Assembly (NCBI GenBank): GCA_964411125.1
Contig: CAYPJU010000077.1
Location: 1 to 31,948, forward strand
Direction of reading: 5' to 3'
Origin: JBFIHF01 sp964411125
GTDB taxonomy: Bacteria; Myxococcota_A; Bradymonadia; Bradymonadales; Bradymonadaceae
DNA: 31,948 bases
Position numbers and translations under genes: made by a program. Positions 6,077 to 13,689 of this stretch are shown here, one piece after another (positions within the stretch are counted from its first letter, which is position 1; every line of letters starts with the position of its first letter). The notes beneath the pieces were generated by a model. That model saw only the letters and a program-made list of their open reading frames with translations, searched no databases and was not told the DNA's origin.

Positions 6077-8305
6077 GTGAGCCACACCCTCTTGATCGTC
6101 GACGACGACCGCGACATGCGGGAGCTTCTCGCCGAAGCTCTTCGGGACGAGGGGTTGCGCGTTCTCCTCGCGGGGAACGGCGAGGAGGGGATGGAGCAGT
6201 TCCGTCTGCATCGCCCCGACCTTCTGATTCTAGACGTCGAGATGCCGCTGATGTCCGGGATCGAGCTCTGTCGCCAGATCCGTGCGAGCAGCGACGTCCC
6301 CATCCTCTTCCTCTCTGGCCGCGCCGACGTCGACGACCGCCTCGCGGGTCTGGAAGGAGGCGGAGACGACTACCTGACGAAACCTGCCGATCCTCGGGAA
6401 CTGATCATCAAAGTTCGCCGAATGCTCAAGCGGACGACGAAACCTCCGGCGCTCGAGCCGTCGGATGCAGATCACTGCTGCGCCGTCTGCTCGACGGCCG
6501 TGAAAGCGGCTTACGGGGCGTGTCCAGAATGTGGGGCAGAACCTCCGGAGAGCGGTTGGCTTCCGATCTCACAGACCGCCTACCAGTATCTCGGATGCAT
6601 CGTGAACGGCCGTTACGTCCTGGACCAGTACATCGGTTCGGGGGCGGTCGGGCAGGTGTACCGTGCGTGGGAGCGCTCGATCGAGCGTCACTTCGCCTGC
6701 AAGATCGTCGACACGCGAGGTTTCTCGAATCCGGCCCAGGCCGAAGAGGTGCTGCGCGGCTTCCGGCTGGAGGCCGAAACGATGACTCGCCTTCACAACC
6801 CGCACGTGGTGGCGCTTCACGACACGACGGAGCTCGTGAGCGGCGTATTCGCGCTGCTCATGGACTTCGTCCGTGGCCGGACGCTGCAGGAGCTTCTGGA
6901 CATCGTGGGACACATGACCCCGCACGCCGCGCTGGAGCTCACGCGCCAGATCGCCAACGGCCTGCACGAGGCTCACCAGGCAGGGTTGATTCATCGCGAC
7001 CTGAAACCTGCCAACATCATGGTGGAGCGCCTGCCGGCGACCGGTTTCTTCGCACGGATCCTCGACTTCGGGATCGCGTACCGCGCGGGGGAGCCTCGCG
7101 AGGTGGACGGGTTTCGCGGTACGCCTCTCTACGCGTCACCCGAACAGGTGCGCGGCGAGACGATCGACTCTCGCTCGGACATTTACAGCCTCGGATGCGT
7201 GCTGTTCCACTGTTTGACGGGCGACCCTCCCTTCCCCGGGCGAAAGCAGCTCGAGGTGATGAACGCGCATCTTCGAGACCCGGCCCCGACGCTGACGGAG
7301 CGCACGGAGACGACGTTCCCGGAACCGCTGGAGAGGCTCGTCGGGTCCCTGCTCGCGAAGTCGCGAGAAGGTCGGCCGAACAGCCTCGAGGAGGTGATTC
7401 GAGCGATCGACACGGTGCTCGAGGGCTCGTATGGAGCCGGCATCTCGCAGGAGTTCGACGTGCTCGCCGGTGGCCGCGCTACGGTCAACGAGGTCGCGAC
7501 GACCGAGGCACCTGCGGACGCCTATCGCACACAGTTGACGACCCTCGTCGCCGAGTCGAAATTGCCGATGCCGGAGTCGGTCGTCGACGACTGGGCTCTC
7601 GATGACCGCGGTCAGCACGCGGTCGTTTCGATCGGAAATCAGCTTCAACTGTTGACCCTTCGGAGCGATCGGTTCCGGACCACCCCCGGGATTCCCGGGA
7701 CGGTGAAATCACTCGCCTTCACCTCCGACGGCGAAGGTGTCGTCATCTGCAGCGGCGACGGAAAGGTGAGCTTGCATCCGACGCGGACGGGCGAGCCAGC
7801 CCTCGCGGTTGCTTCTCTCGCTCGCCCCGCGACGGCGATGGCCGACGCCTCCGGGACGCTCCATGCGGCCACGGGGGCGGGACTGATCCGGATCGAGCCG
7901 ACCGGCCACGTGCGGGAGCTCGCCCCCTGGGAAGAGGTGACGACGCTCGCGGTGGATCCTCACGGCGAAGTGATCCTGGCGGGACACCAGTCCGGTGCGT
8001 TGTCGCTGCTACACCCGGGCGAGGAGACAATCCGACTACGCAGCATGAACGGGCCCATCCGAAGCATCGCGGTCTCTCCAGATGGGCACCTCGCCGCCAT
8101 ACTCGACAGGTCCCGCACCGTGAGGGTCCTGAGCACCATCGAGGGTGCCGTCCTCTTTACACTTCGGGCGCCGGACGAGCCTATCGAGAAGGTCGCGTTC
8201 GCACCCACCGGCGCGTTGCTTGGAGCCTCGCTCGAAAAGGGAGTCGTGCGCCTGTACGAGCTCCGCTGTCGACCTGCCGACAGCAGCGCCTACTCGGTCG
8301 CCTGA
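6077..8305 (+). CDS. Receiver - zinc ribbon - Ser/Thr kinase - beta-propeller fusion
   Basis: This is a 742-aa cytoplasmic signalling protein. Residues 3-118 are a complete response-regulator receiver domain: acidic pair Asp9/Asp10, phospho-acceptor Asp53, Ser80 and Lys102. A zinc ribbon follows (Cys135/Cys138 and Cys149/Cys152). Then comes a Hanks-type kinase with GSGAVGQV (187-194), Lys209, HRDLKPAN (306-313) and DFG (330-332), all intact. From about residue 500 the sequence shows WD40-like or propeller blades (VKSLAFTSDGEGVVICSGDG, IRSIAVSPDGHLAAILDRSR). The open frame extends far upstream inside the previous gene; the GTG at 6077 was chosen because receiver domains begin within a few residues of the start. 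Its ribosome binding site is poor. It implies a His-Asp relay controlling a Ser/Thr kinase. Confidence 0.88.
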   Translation: MSHTLLIVDDDRDMRELLAEALRDEGLRVLLAGNGEEGMEQFRLHRPDLLILDVEMPLMSGIELCRQIRASSDVPILFLSGRADVDDRLAGLEGGGDDYLTKPADPRELIIKVRRMLKRTTKPPALEPSDADHCCAVCSTAVKAAYGACPECGAEPPESGWLPISQTAYQYLGCIVNGRYVLDQYIGSGAVGQVYRAWERSIERHFACKIVDTRGFSNPAQAEEVLRGFRLEAETMTRLHNPHVVALHDTTELVSGVFALLMDFVRGRTLQELLDIVGHMTPHAALELTRQIANGLHEAHQAGLIHRDLKPANIMVERLPATGFFARILDFGIAYRAGEPREVDGFRGTPLYASPEQVRGETIDSRSDIYSLGCVLFHCLTGDPPFPGRKQLEVMNAHLRDPAPTLTERTETTFPEPLERLVGSLLAKSREGRPNSLEEVIRAIDTVLEGSYGAGISQEFDVLAGGRATVNEVATTEAPADAYRTQLTTLVAESKLPMPESVVDDWALDDRGQHAVVSIGNQLQLLTLRSDRFRTTPGIPGTVKSLAFTSDGEGVVICSGDGKVSLHPTRTGEPALAVASLARPATAMADASGTLHAATGAGLIRIEPTGHVRELAPWEEVTTLAVDPHGEVILAGHQSGALSLLHPGEETIRLRSMNGPIRSIAVSPDGHLAAILDRSRTVRVLSTIEGAVLFTLRAPDEPIEKVAFAPTGALLGASLEKGVVRLYELRCRPADSSAYSVA

Positions 8306-8403
8306 GTCGGGTCACCTCGTGTAGTTCGCGAAGCGAGACGCACGTCGACGCCGACCCCAAAGTGTGATTCACTCACGCAACTTCAAACAGTGACGAGGAA
8401 ATC

Positions 8404-9957
8404 ATGCGACACGCGACCGTCGTGGCTGCTCTCTGTGCGTTCGGCGCGCTCGGGGCTCATGCCCGGACCGCCGACGCCTTCTGCGGATTCTATGTTGCCG
8501 GGGGCGACGCCAAGCTCTTCAACGAAGCGACCCAGGTCGTGTTGATGCGGGAAGGCAACAAAACGGCTCTGTCGATGCAGAACAATTATCAGGGGCCTGC
8601 CGAAGACTTCGCGATGGTGATCCCCGTCCCCCAGGTCCTGCAGAAGGAGAATGTGAAGACGCTCCCCAAAGAGGTGTTCGACACGATCGATACCTTGAGC
8701 GCCCCGCGCCTCGTCGAGTACTGGGAACAAGACCCCTGCGCGCCGATGGTGGAGTACGAAGAGTTGGCCAAGCCGAGCAGCGCCATGATGGACGACTCGG
8801 CGGAGGAAGAGGGTGCCGGTGGTGTGAAGATCGAGGCGCAGTTCGAGGTCGGCGAGTACCAGGTGGTCGTTCTCAGCGCCACGGAGTCGACCGCGCTCGA
8901 CACCTACCTGAAGCAAGAAAACTACCGAATCCCCGACGGCGCGGAGCCGTACTTTCGCCCCTACATCGAGGGCGGGATGTATTTCTTCGTAGCGAAGGTC
9001 GACGCACAGAAGGTGAAGTATCAGGATGGCCGCGCCGTCCTCTCCCCCCTTCGGTTCGACTACGAGTCGGACACGTTCCAACTGCCGATTCGGCTCGGGA
9101 TGATCAACTCGCAGGGGAAGCAAGACTTGCTGACCTACATCCTCGCGCGGGGGCAGCGCTACCAGGTGGCGAACTACGAGAATACGTTCATCCCGACCAA
9201 CATCGAGGTGCGGGACGCAGTACGAAAGGATTTTCCGGGCTTCTACACGGACCTGTTCGACGCGACGTTGGAGAAGTTCGGGAAGACCGCCGTGGTGACG
9301 GAGTACTCGTGGGATGCGAGCACCTGTGACCCATGCCCGGGGCCGATGCTCTCCGAGGACGACTACATGACGCTAGGAGCGGACGTGCTGGGTGCTCCGA
9401 CGTACGGCTGGGTGCTGACACGCCTGCACGCGCGCTACGACAAGTCGGACATCGGCGAAGATCTGGTGTTCGAAGCAGCGCCCCCCGTCCTGGGCGGTAA
9501 CGAGCACCGAAACTCGGACGGTTCTCTCAAGAAAGGCGCCTCGCCCGGGGGCGCGAACATGTTTCAGGGTCGCTACGTGATCCGACACGAGTGGACGGGT
9601 GCGGTCGACTGTGACGACCCGCAGTACGGAACCTGGGGGGGACCAAACGGAGCCGAAAGCCCGACGACGGGGGCGGCGCCTAGCCCGAACACCCGCGGAA
9701 AGGCACCAGCTTTCGAAGGCGAAGCGGAGGAGCTGGAGCTCGCGGCCCTGGTGAAGGAACCGGTCCCCGAAGCCGGTATCGTCCCATCGCAGACCGACGA
9801 CCCGGCACCCCGCCCGGGTGAGTCGGACGACAAGCCGACCTCGGAAGGGAAGGAACCGAAGTCGACCTGCGCCGGATGTGCGTCGACGGACGCCGATGGG
9901 TCGTTGCTCGCGTTGTTCCTGGGGATGCTGCTGATCGGCATTCGACGACGCCACTGA
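8404..9957 (+). CDS. DUF2330 protein with MYXO-CTERM-type C-terminus
   Basis: This 517-aa secreted protein has a signal peptide (likely cleavage after ADA, near residue 25) and a long DUF2330 region (about 26-410) beginning FCGFYVAGGDAKLFN. A Pro/Glu-rich linker then leads to a C-terminal tripartite signal: CAGC, a hydrophobic helix (LLALFLGMLLIGI) and RRRH. That tail matches the MYXO-CTERM pattern, which is thought to be processed for surface attachment in Myxococcota. The function of DUF2330 is not known. The start has GAGGAA six bases upstream. The gene stands alone between the kinase fusion and the nuclease-like gene. Confidence 0.85.
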   Translation: MRHATVVAALCAFGALGAHARTADAFCGFYVAGGDAKLFNEATQVVLMREGNKTALSMQNNYQGPAEDFAMVIPVPQVLQKENVKTLPKEVFDTIDTLSAPRLVEYWEQDPCAPMVEYEELAKPSSAMMDDSAEEEGAGGVKIEAQFEVGEYQVVVLSATESTALDTYLKQENYRIPDGAEPYFRPYIEGGMYFFVAKVDAQKVKYQDGRAVLSPLRFDYESDTFQLPIRLGMINSQGKQDLLTYILARGQRYQVANYENTFIPTNIEVRDAVRKDFPGFYTDLFDATLEKFGKTAVVTEYSWDASTCDPCPGPMLSEDDYMTLGADVLGAPTYGWVLTRLHARYDKSDIGEDLVFEAAPPVLGGNEHRNSDGSLKKGASPGGANMFQGRYVIRHEWTGAVDCDDPQYGTWGGPNGAESPTTGAAPSPNTRGKAPAFEGEAEELELAALVKEPVPEAGIVPSQTDDPAPRPGESDDKPTSEGKEPKSTCAGCASTDADGSLLALFLGMLLIGIRRRH

Positions 9958-10004
9958 CGCGCTGATTTCTTGCCGCGACGAGCCTCGCCCGGCATCGTCG
10001 GCCC

Positions 10005-10454
10005 ATGAGTCTTCCGCTCCCCGACGGTTGGGCCGTCGTCGCCCTCCTCCTCGCCACCTGGTTCATCTCGCTGGTGATCCGGGCCCTCGCCGCCCGCTGG
10101 CGCCTGTCGCGTCACCACGCGAAACAGCGGGCTGCGATCCGCGGCGAACACGATGCCGTTCGCGTCCTGCGGGAGGAGGGGTACCGCGTGATCGACAGCC
10201 AGGTACCGGGACGCTGGAACGTCTGGGTCGACGGCGAGGCGACCTCGATCGATCTGCAGGCCGATCACGTCGTCGAGTTGGACGGGCGCTATTACGTCGC
10301 CGAAGTGAAGACGGGGTCGCGCGCCCCCTCGATCCGTACGGCGAAGACGCGACGCCAGTTGCTGGAGTACCTGTTCGCCTACGACGTCGACGGCGTTCTG
10401 CTGGTCGACATGGAACACGGCCGGGTCCACACGATCGACTTCGACATACCCTAG
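10005..10454 (+). CDS. Membrane-anchored RecB-like PD-(D/E)XK nuclease
   Basis: The 149-aa product starts with a hydrophobic helix (about 9-30), then a basic segment, then a small nuclease-like domain. Candidate active-site residues are Glu48 (in IRGEHDAV), Asp87 (LQADHVVEL), Glu100 and Lys102 (YVAEVKTG), and Gln118/Tyr122 (QLLEY), which together fit the RecB-type PD-(D/E)XK core with its QxxxY motif. No Fe-S cysteines are seen, so it is not Cas4/AddB-like. There is no Shine-Dalgarno before the ATG. Its TAG stop interlocks with the stop of the converging paaN gene through a shared CTAG (10451-10454). Its DNA target and role are unknown. Confidence 0.7.
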   Translation: MSLPLPDGWAVVALLLATWFISLVIRALAARWRLSRHHAKQRAAIRGEHDAVRVLREEGYRVIDSQVPGRWNVWVDGEATSIDLQADHVVELDGRYYVAEVKTGSRAPSIRTAKTRRQLLEYLFAYDVDGVLLVDMEHGRVHTIDFDIP

Positions 10455-12118
10455 CCCATTGTCTCTCGCTTAGACTGCACGATTCGGAATCGATCGGCAA
10501 CGAACGCGAGATCTGTCAAACAGGCCGTACCGGCAGGGTTGAGGCCCGTGACATGATAATCGCTGTAGCCTGCGGTGAAATTCATGGGCCGATGTCCGAC
10601 GAGATTGAAGGCCACCGATGCGCCGGCCCTCCAGAAGGCGTCCTCGGCTTTCTCGATCACGTCGTCATCCATCGAATAGACGTAGGACGAGATCGCGCCA
10701 GACCGTCGAATGTCTTCCACCGCAATGCGGAGCGCGGTGTCGAGATCGTCTACGACATTGACGAACGCGACCGGTCCGAACCACTCTCGTGTGCCGCGGC
10801 GTTCGTTGGTTTCTCGTATCACGAGAGGTGTGGCGGTGCGCGCACCGGGGAACTCGGGGTGCTGGTAGGGACGGCTCTCGCGGAGCACGCCACCCCCCTG
10901 GGATAAGTACCCCATTGTCTTCAATACGTCGTCGTTCTGAAGAGCACCGCAGACGGCGGCCGCCGTGCGGGGTTCAGCGACCAGTTCGTCGATCGCCACG
11001 ACCAATCGCTCGGCGAACTCCTCACTCGAGACGAGGCCCGTGTCGGTGCGAACACCCGAAGCGGGGACGAAGACGTTCTGTGGAGTCGTGCACATCTGCC
11101 CGGAGAAGAGTGTGATGCCCTGGGCGAGGGTGGCGACCATCGCGTCCAGGTCTGGTGTGGATTCGACGACCACGGCGTTGCACCCTGCGGTCTCCGTGTA
11201 GACTCGGGTGGAGCGAGGACAATGGGTCTCCAGCCAGTCGCCGAAATCTGGGTTTCCCGTGAAGTCCACGATCGACGTGCGGGGATCACGTGCGAGGAGA
11301 GCCGTCACCGGTTCGTCGCTGGAGTCGGGGGCCAGCACGATCAAGTTCGGGTCGAAACCTTCCTGCGCCAACACCTCCCGAGCGATCTGTACGGCCATCG
11401 CCATCGGGAGCGTACCGCCGGGGTGAGGCTTCACGACGACGGTGTTGCCGGTCGCGAGGCTCGCGAAGATCGCCGGGTAGGCGTTCCAAGCCGGATAGGA
11501 GGCGCAGGTGACCACGAGGGCGGTACCACGGGGCCGCAGCCGGTAGCTCTTCTGCAACCGAACGGGCGTCTTGCCGAACGATCGCGAGAAGTCGGCCTGG
11601 GTGGGAACGTCCTTCATCGCACGGTACGCGTAGGCGACGGCCTCGAGCCCGCGGTCGAGCGAGTTCGCCCCCGACCCTGCGAAGGCCATCATGAAGGCCT
11701 GCCCCGCCGTGTGCATCGTCGCGTACGCGTTGGCGAACGCGTCACGGTGAAGCCGGTCTAGAATCTCCAGGCAGACCCCCACCCTCCGCTCGACCCTGAC
11801 GTCGACCCAGGCCGACCGCGCGGCGTCCAGCGCGTCGTACAGCGCGTCGACGTGGTCTACGCGGGGATAGTCGATGCCGAGTGGTTCGCGTGTGTACGGG
11901 GAAACCTCTTCGCCGACCCGGGTGTGGCTCCACCGGCCCTCGAGGTCGAACGAGCGCCCCAGCATTCCGTGGAAGCGCGCCCGTCCGGCCTCTTTCGCCC
12001 CGTCGGGGTGAAGAGCGCGGCTCGGCGACTCGATGTAAGGCGTCCAGGCGTGCCGGTTCGAGCAAGCGTCGAGCGCGTCGCGAAGAGTTTGCTCGTGGCG
12101 GTCGAAGAGGTCAGTCAT
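10451..12118 (-). CDS. PaaN-type aldehyde dehydrogenase
   Basis: This 555-aa NAD(P)-dependent aldehyde dehydrogenase belongs to the stand-alone PaaN group, first described with phenylacetate degradation. Seen in the sequence are the coenzyme-binding region (ALVVTCASYPAWNAYPAIFA, VVVKPHPGG), TETAGCN, and the catalytic loop SGQMCTTPQNVF with Cys343. The C-terminus carries FVNVVDDLDTALRIAVEDIR. The length is normal for the group, and it lacks the MaoC hydratase domain found in PaaZ. No other paa genes are in the window, so the physiological substrate need not be a phenylacetate intermediate. It is the last gene of an overlapping cluster: its ATG lies 8 bp inside the end of the lipocalin-like gene. 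Confidence 0.88.
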   Translation of the reverse strand: MTDLFDRHEQTLRDALDACSNRHAWTPYIESPSRALHPDGAKEAGRARFHGMLGRSFDLEGRWSHTRVGEEVSPYTREPLGIDYPRVDHVDALYDALDAARSAWVDVRVERRVGVCLEILDRLHRDAFANAYATMHTAGQAFMMAFAGSGANSLDRGLEAVAYAYRAMKDVPTQADFSRSFGKTPVRLQKSYRLRPRGTALVVTCASYPAWNAYPAIFASLATGNTVVVKPHPGGTLPMAMAVQIAREVLAQEGFDPNLIVLAPDSSDEPVTALLARDPRTSIVDFTGNPDFGDWLETHCPRSTRVYTETAGCNAVVVESTPDLDAMVATLAQGITLFSGQMCTTPQNVFVPASGVRTDTGLVSSEEFAERLVVAIDELVAEPRTAAAVCGALQNDDVLKTMGYLSQGGGVLRESRPYQHPEFPGARTATPLVIRETNERRGTREWFGPVAFVNVVDDLDTALRIAVEDIRRSGAISSYVYSMDDDVIEKAEDAFWRAGASVAFNLVGHRPMNFTAGYSDYHVTGLNPAGTACLTDLAFVADRFRIVQSKRETMG

Positions 12119-12548
12119 CGCGTCTCCAATCGAGTCGATAGGTCAGCAATCCACGTGAGGTCGTGCGGTCGTACTCGAGGCGGAGGGTATCGCCCGTCGA
12201 TTGGTAGCGCCTGCGAAGGATGGTCCCGATCAGGTTGGGCACCAGCGCCTGTTCCACGTGATGCAGGATCTCGTCCCCCTGCACGGTCCACGTACCGCAG
12301 TAGCTCACGTAGCTGTCGAAGGCCCTCACCTTCTCTTCGTCGGTCGCGTCGGTCGCCGTCTCCCAGGTCCCTGCCGACGCGGCGGGGCGGTCCGTCGCGC
12401 TCAGCACGGCCGACATCGTCCCGCCGGGTGCATAGACGATCATTCCTCGGGCGCCTGTACCGAATGGAAACCACCGCCGATCGTCGGCCCCGAGGACGAC
12501 GAACTCGAGGAGCCTCCAGGTGCCGGTAGGGTCGAACGTCGCACTCAC
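12111..12548 (-). CDS. Lipocalin-like domain protein
   Basis: This 145-aa protein resembles the bacterial lipocalin-like family (Pfam Lipocalin_5). It starts FDPTGTWRLLEF and has alternating strand-like segments such as GMIVYAPGGTMSAVL, SYCGTWTVQGDEILHHVE and DTLRLEYDR. These proteins form a small beta-barrel that may bind a hydrophobic ligand; no catalytic residues are known. There is no signal peptide. The GTG at 12548 was chosen because it forms a 4-nt GTGA overlap with the upstream deaminase stop. The upstream extension is arginine-rich read-through from another frame. Its stop lies past the paaN start, so deaminase, lipocalin and paaN are probably co-translated. Confidence 0.75.
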   Translation of the reverse strand: MSATFDPTGTWRLLEFVVLGADDRRWFPFGTGARGMIVYAPGGTMSAVLSATDRPAASAGTWETATDATDEEKVRAFDSYVSYCGTWTVQGDEILHHVEQALVPNLIGTILRRRYQSTGDTLRLEYDRTTSRGLLTYRLDWRRDD

Positions 12549-13651
12549 AGCCTTGCCTTCGCGAGCTCGTCGAGAAACGCCGGACGTCGCTCGTTCGACG
12601 ACTGGACGTCGTCCAGGACGAGGGGCCAATAGTCGTCAGCCCCCATCGCGAAGAGCTGATCACGCAGCAGTCGCAGCTCGCCGCAGGCCCGTCGATAGTG
12701 GCGGCGAGTTCCTTTGCGAATCGCGTGACTGACCACGGTCATTTTACAACTGATCCAGAGTTCGGGATCGTTCCTGGCGCACCTCGCCGCGAGCTCGTTC
12801 GCGCAGAGTCGTGCGCGTCGATGGTCTTCGGCTTCCCACCAGGCAGAGATGGCGCCCTCGGTGTCTCCTCGCTTCAAGGCCGCATGAATCCAGACGTCCG
12901 GGAGCGACCTTCGGACCGAATCCGCGACGTCCACGAGGGCTCTCGGCCGGTCGGCCCGGTCGGCGAGCTTCTTCAGCAACCGGTAGTCCTTCAGCGCGCC
13001 AGTGTGCTCGAACAGGTCTTGGGCGCGCGCGATAGCGTCCTCCAGTAACTCACCTGTCTCCGTGTCAATGACCGCGGTCAGAGTCTCACGCAGATCGCGA
13101 ATCCACTCTCGACTCGGATCTTGCGGAAAGGCGGCGAGGAGGTCTTCGGCGGGTTCGGGGGCGGCGGTCCAGGAATCGCGCCCCACCGGTAACGACGCGA
13201 ACATCGCGTCCGCCCGTTCGTACAACGGGTCACACACCTTCGGCATCGCCGGGCCGATCCAGTCGTAGACGCCGCCGCGGTCATAGTAGGGAGGTAGGTG
13301 CCGCAAGATCGACCTGGCCCCGCCGAGGTGGTCTCGCGCACCGAAGACGACGCGTCCGACGCCGTGCAGGAGAAGCGAGCCGGCACACATCACGCACGGT
13401 TCGAGCGTCGAATAGCAGGTCATCTCACGGGCTCGCGGCCAGAGCGCGGGGTCGACATCGCGCAGAGCCTCGACTTCGGCGTGGCGACCGGGATGGTAGT
13501 GGGGCTCGAGAAGACGACTTTGCCCCTCGCCCACGACCTCGTCGTCGAGGACGATCACAGCGCCGACGGGGATGTTTCCTTCACGCTCGGCGGCGAGGGC
13601 GAGCGCTACCGCTCGCCGCAGGAAGGCCAGCTTCGGTCGGGGGTTGCTCAT
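12545..13651 (-). CDS. CDA-fold deaminase with unknown C-terminal half
   Basis: The 368-aa protein begins with a cytidine/tRNA-adenosine deaminase-like zinc domain (about 8-150). HAE (57-59) supplies a zinc ligand and the proton shuttle, and PCVMCAG (Cys86, Cys89) the other zinc ligands. PVGAVIV and the EPCVMCAGSLL context resemble TadA and guanine deaminases. Residues about 185-368 form an alpha-helical, Arg/Leu-rich extension that I do not recognise; it has no zinc or nucleotide motif. The start at 13651 is the Met nearest the conserved domain; upstream in-frame sequence overlaps the previous gene. The gene follows a lipoprotein by 38 bp and overlaps the lipocalin gene. The substrate (base, nucleoside or tRNA) is unknown. 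Confidence 0.78.
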   Translation of the reverse strand: MSNPRPKLAFLRRAVALALAAEREGNIPVGAVIVLDDEVVGEGQSRLLEPHYHPGRHAEVEALRDVDPALWPRAREMTCYSTLEPCVMCAGSLLLHGVGRVVFGARDHLGGARSILRHLPPYYDRGGVYDWIGPAMPKVCDPLYERADAMFASLPVGRDSWTAAPEPAEDLLAAFPQDPSREWIRDLRETLTAVIDTETGELLEDAIARAQDLFEHTGALKDYRLLKKLADRADRPRALVDVADSVRRSLPDVWIHAALKRGDTEGAISAWWEAEDHRRARLCANELAARCARNDPELWISCKMTVVSHAIRKGTRRHYRRACGELRLLRDQLFAMGADDYWPLVLDDVQSSNERRPAFLDELAKARL

Positions 13652-13689
13652 GCAGGCAGGGTGGAAGGAAACGGAGCGGGTGTCCAGCC

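Noticed and set aside
10451..12118. PaaZ (bifunctional ring-opening enzyme) for the aldehyde dehydrogenase gene
   Set aside because: The C-terminal MaoC-type hydratase domain is missing and the length fits the shorter PaaN group.
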